Assembly (NCBI GenBank): GCA_017559685.1
Contig: JAFYQY010000153.1
Location: 1 to 6,931 of the forward strand
Length of the DNA stretch: 6,931 nt
Origin: Alistipes sp.
GTDB taxonomy: Bacteria > Bacteroidota > Bacteroidia > Bacteroidales > Rikenellaceae
Direction of reading: 5' to 3'
Positions 5,765 through 6,931 of this stretch are shown piece after piece. How positions within the stretch are numbered: position 1 is the first letter of the stretch; every line of letters begins with the position of its first letter. A program made the translations under genes and the position numbers. The notes under the pieces were generated by a model. That model was given only the letters and a program-made list of their open reading frames with translations. It was not told the origin of the DNA and did not search any database.

Positions 5765-6910
5765 ATGATAGAGGATTTATATGGTGATATTCGTCCCTAC
5801 AATGACGACGAAATTCCCGCCGCTTTGGAGCGAATCGTAAACGACCCAGCTTTTATTCCTGCTGTAAACTTCGCCTTCCCTGACGCCGATATGGAGCGCA
5901 TCAGAGAGGTCGTAAGAACCTGCAAAACCGTGGAGCAGATGCAGGAGCGAGTGATGATCAGCATTATCAAGCGAATCATCGACTCAACAATCAACAACTT
6001 CACTTGGGAGGGTGTCAACACCGTAGAGAAGGGCAAAGGCTACCTCTACATTTCGAACCACCGAGACATTACGCTCGACTCATTCTTATTGCAATATACG
6101 CTCTTCCAGCACGGATTCCCGACATCGGCTACCACATTGGGCGACAACTTGTTGCGCTCGCAGTTTATTGTGGATATTTGCCGCATAAATCGTGCAGTAC
6201 GTGTAATTCGCAAGACAGACGACATTTCTCCTCGTGAGTTCCTCCAAAACTCGCAGCACCTCGCCGAATATATCCGCTGGTATATCTCGCAGGGTAAGTC
6301 GATGTGGATTTCGCAGCGTAACGGCCGTACAAAGGATGGCATCGACGCTACCGATCAAGGCGTATTGAAGATGGTGAGTCTCTCGGGTCCAAGCGACTTC
6401 GTAGAGAGCTTCAGCAGTTTGAATATAGCACCTATCGCTATCTCGTACCAATACGAACCTTGCGACGTGAAGAAGGCTATCGAGACCACCGTAACACTTA
6501 TGGGTAACACTTACCAGAAGGGGCCACACGAGGATATCAACAGTATCCTCTACGGCATCCGTATGCCGAAGGGCGATGTTAACATCACATTCTGCGAGCC
6601 TATCACCCGTGAGGAGTTGGAGGAGTGCGGTCAGCTGCCAAAGGCAGAGGCCTACAAGCATCTCAAGGAGATTATCGACAATCGCATCTACAAGAACTAT
6701 AAGTTACACGATACCAACTACATAGCATACGACTTACTCCACCACACAAAGCAGTATGCGGAGCACTACACCCCTGCTGCAGTCAAGGCATTCAAGGGTC
6801 GTATGGCATACGCCGAGGCTCGTTTCTTGGAGTACGGTCTCGACCTTAAGACTGCTCGTAAAGTCTACCTCGGCATCTACGCAGGCCCGGTAGAGACCAA
6901 GATTTTCTAA
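5765..6910 (+). CDS. Lysophosphatidate/glycerol-phosphate acyltransferase superfamily protein (COG0204-like)
   Basis: A complete 381-aa protein that probably transfers an acyl group to a glycerolipid or related acceptor at the inner face of the cytoplasmic membrane. No signal peptide or clear membrane helix is seen. Four acyltransferase blocks can be placed: block I YISNHRDITLDS at 95-106 (catalytic His99; Asp105 gives H-X5-D, with another Asp at 101); block II LGDNLLRS at 125-132; block III WISQRNGRTKDG at 181-192, in the place of the usual FPEGTR; and block IV IAPIAISYQYEP at 221-232. An extra C-terminal region of about 150 residues (PCDVKKAIETT, GIRMPKGDVNITF) resembles what I recall of a Bacteroidales-specific branch annotated as 1-acyl-glycerol-3-phosphate acyltransferase. 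The ATG at 5765 follows the promoter by a short leader, and the next Met is at residue 43, too far in to be likely. It ends in tandem stops TAATAG. The acceptor is unknown; a role in ornithine- or glycine-lipid synthesis is possible but untested. Confidence 0.88.
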   Translation: MIEDLYGDIRPYNDDEIPAALERIVNDPAFIPAVNFAFPDADMERIREVVRTCKTVEQMQERVMISIIKRIIDSTINNFTWEGVNTVEKGKGYLYISNHRDITLDSFLLQYTLFQHGFPTSATTLGDNLLRSQFIVDICRINRAVRVIRKTDDISPREFLQNSQHLAEYIRWYISQGKSMWISQRNGRTKDGIDATDQGVLKMVSLSGPSDFVESFSSLNIAPIAISYQYEPCDVKKAIETTVTLMGNTYQKGPHEDINSILYGIRMPKGDVNITFCEPITREELEECGQLPKAEAYKHLKEIIDNRIYKNYKLHDTNYIAYDLLHHTKQYAEHYTPAAVKAFKGRMAYAEARFLEYGLDLKTARKVYLGIYAGPVETKIF

Positions 6911-6931
6911 TAGAGAGTAGTTAGGAGAGAG

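Noticed and set aside
6086..6661. Minus-strand open frame of 191 codons within the acyltransferase gene
   Set aside because: Directly opposite the catalytic blocks of a well-supported gene and without any recognisable protein features; a shadow frame.
6911..6931. Possible terminator after the acyltransferase gene
   Set aside because: Only 21 bases are available and they show no stem-loop or T-run, just a second in-frame stop and purine-rich sequence.

Overview
The window looks like Bacteroidota DNA, most likely a gut-type member of the Bacteroidales. The evidence is a SusC/SusD outer-membrane pair, lipoprotein signal peptides with a Cys at the end of the leader, and two promoters that match the Bacteroidetes housekeeping consensus (TTTG, about 20 bp, TAnnTTTG) in place of the E. 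coli -35/-10. Coding DNA is of medium GC, while the single large intergenic gap is AT-rich. A genus cannot be named from this sequence; an Alistipes/Rikenellaceae-like source is only a guess.

Minus strand, read right to left from 5584 to 1: a four-gene nutrient-uptake operon that runs off the left edge. It opens with susC (TonB-dependent outer-membrane transporter, 985 aa), followed by susD (surface substrate-binding lipoprotein, 514 aa) whose start codon overlaps the susC stop by one base. After 14 bp comes a 310-aa lipoprotein with a DUF4843-like N-terminal half. After a 72-bp gap made largely of 7-bp repeats comes the first 21 codons of another lipoprotein, cut by the window edge. Together these would form a surface complex that captures an oligomer, probably a glycan, and imports it through the SusC barrel with TonB energy. 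No glycoside hydrolase, protease, sulfatase, hybrid two-component regulator, SusR, or ECF sigma/anti-sigma pair is present here, so the substrate and regulator cannot be read from the window.

Plus strand, 5765 to 6910: a divergently transcribed, complete 381-aa cytoplasmic acyltransferase of the lysophosphatidate/glycerol-phosphate acyltransferase superfamily, with an altered catalytic motif (NHRDITLD, H-X5-D in place of H-X4-D). It is probably unrelated to the uptake operon and simply marks its right border.

The 180-bp divergent gap (5585 to 5764) holds one well-matched promoter for each direction. The susC promoter lies so close to the start codon that the operon message should be leaderless or nearly so. 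I found no RNA genes, CRISPR arrays, insertion sequences or phage genes. No wholly new system is evident; the points most worth a second look are the leaderless susC transcript, the heptamer-repeat gap with its alternative start codon, the altered acyltransferase motif, and the uncharacterised C-terminal half of the third-gene lipoprotein.
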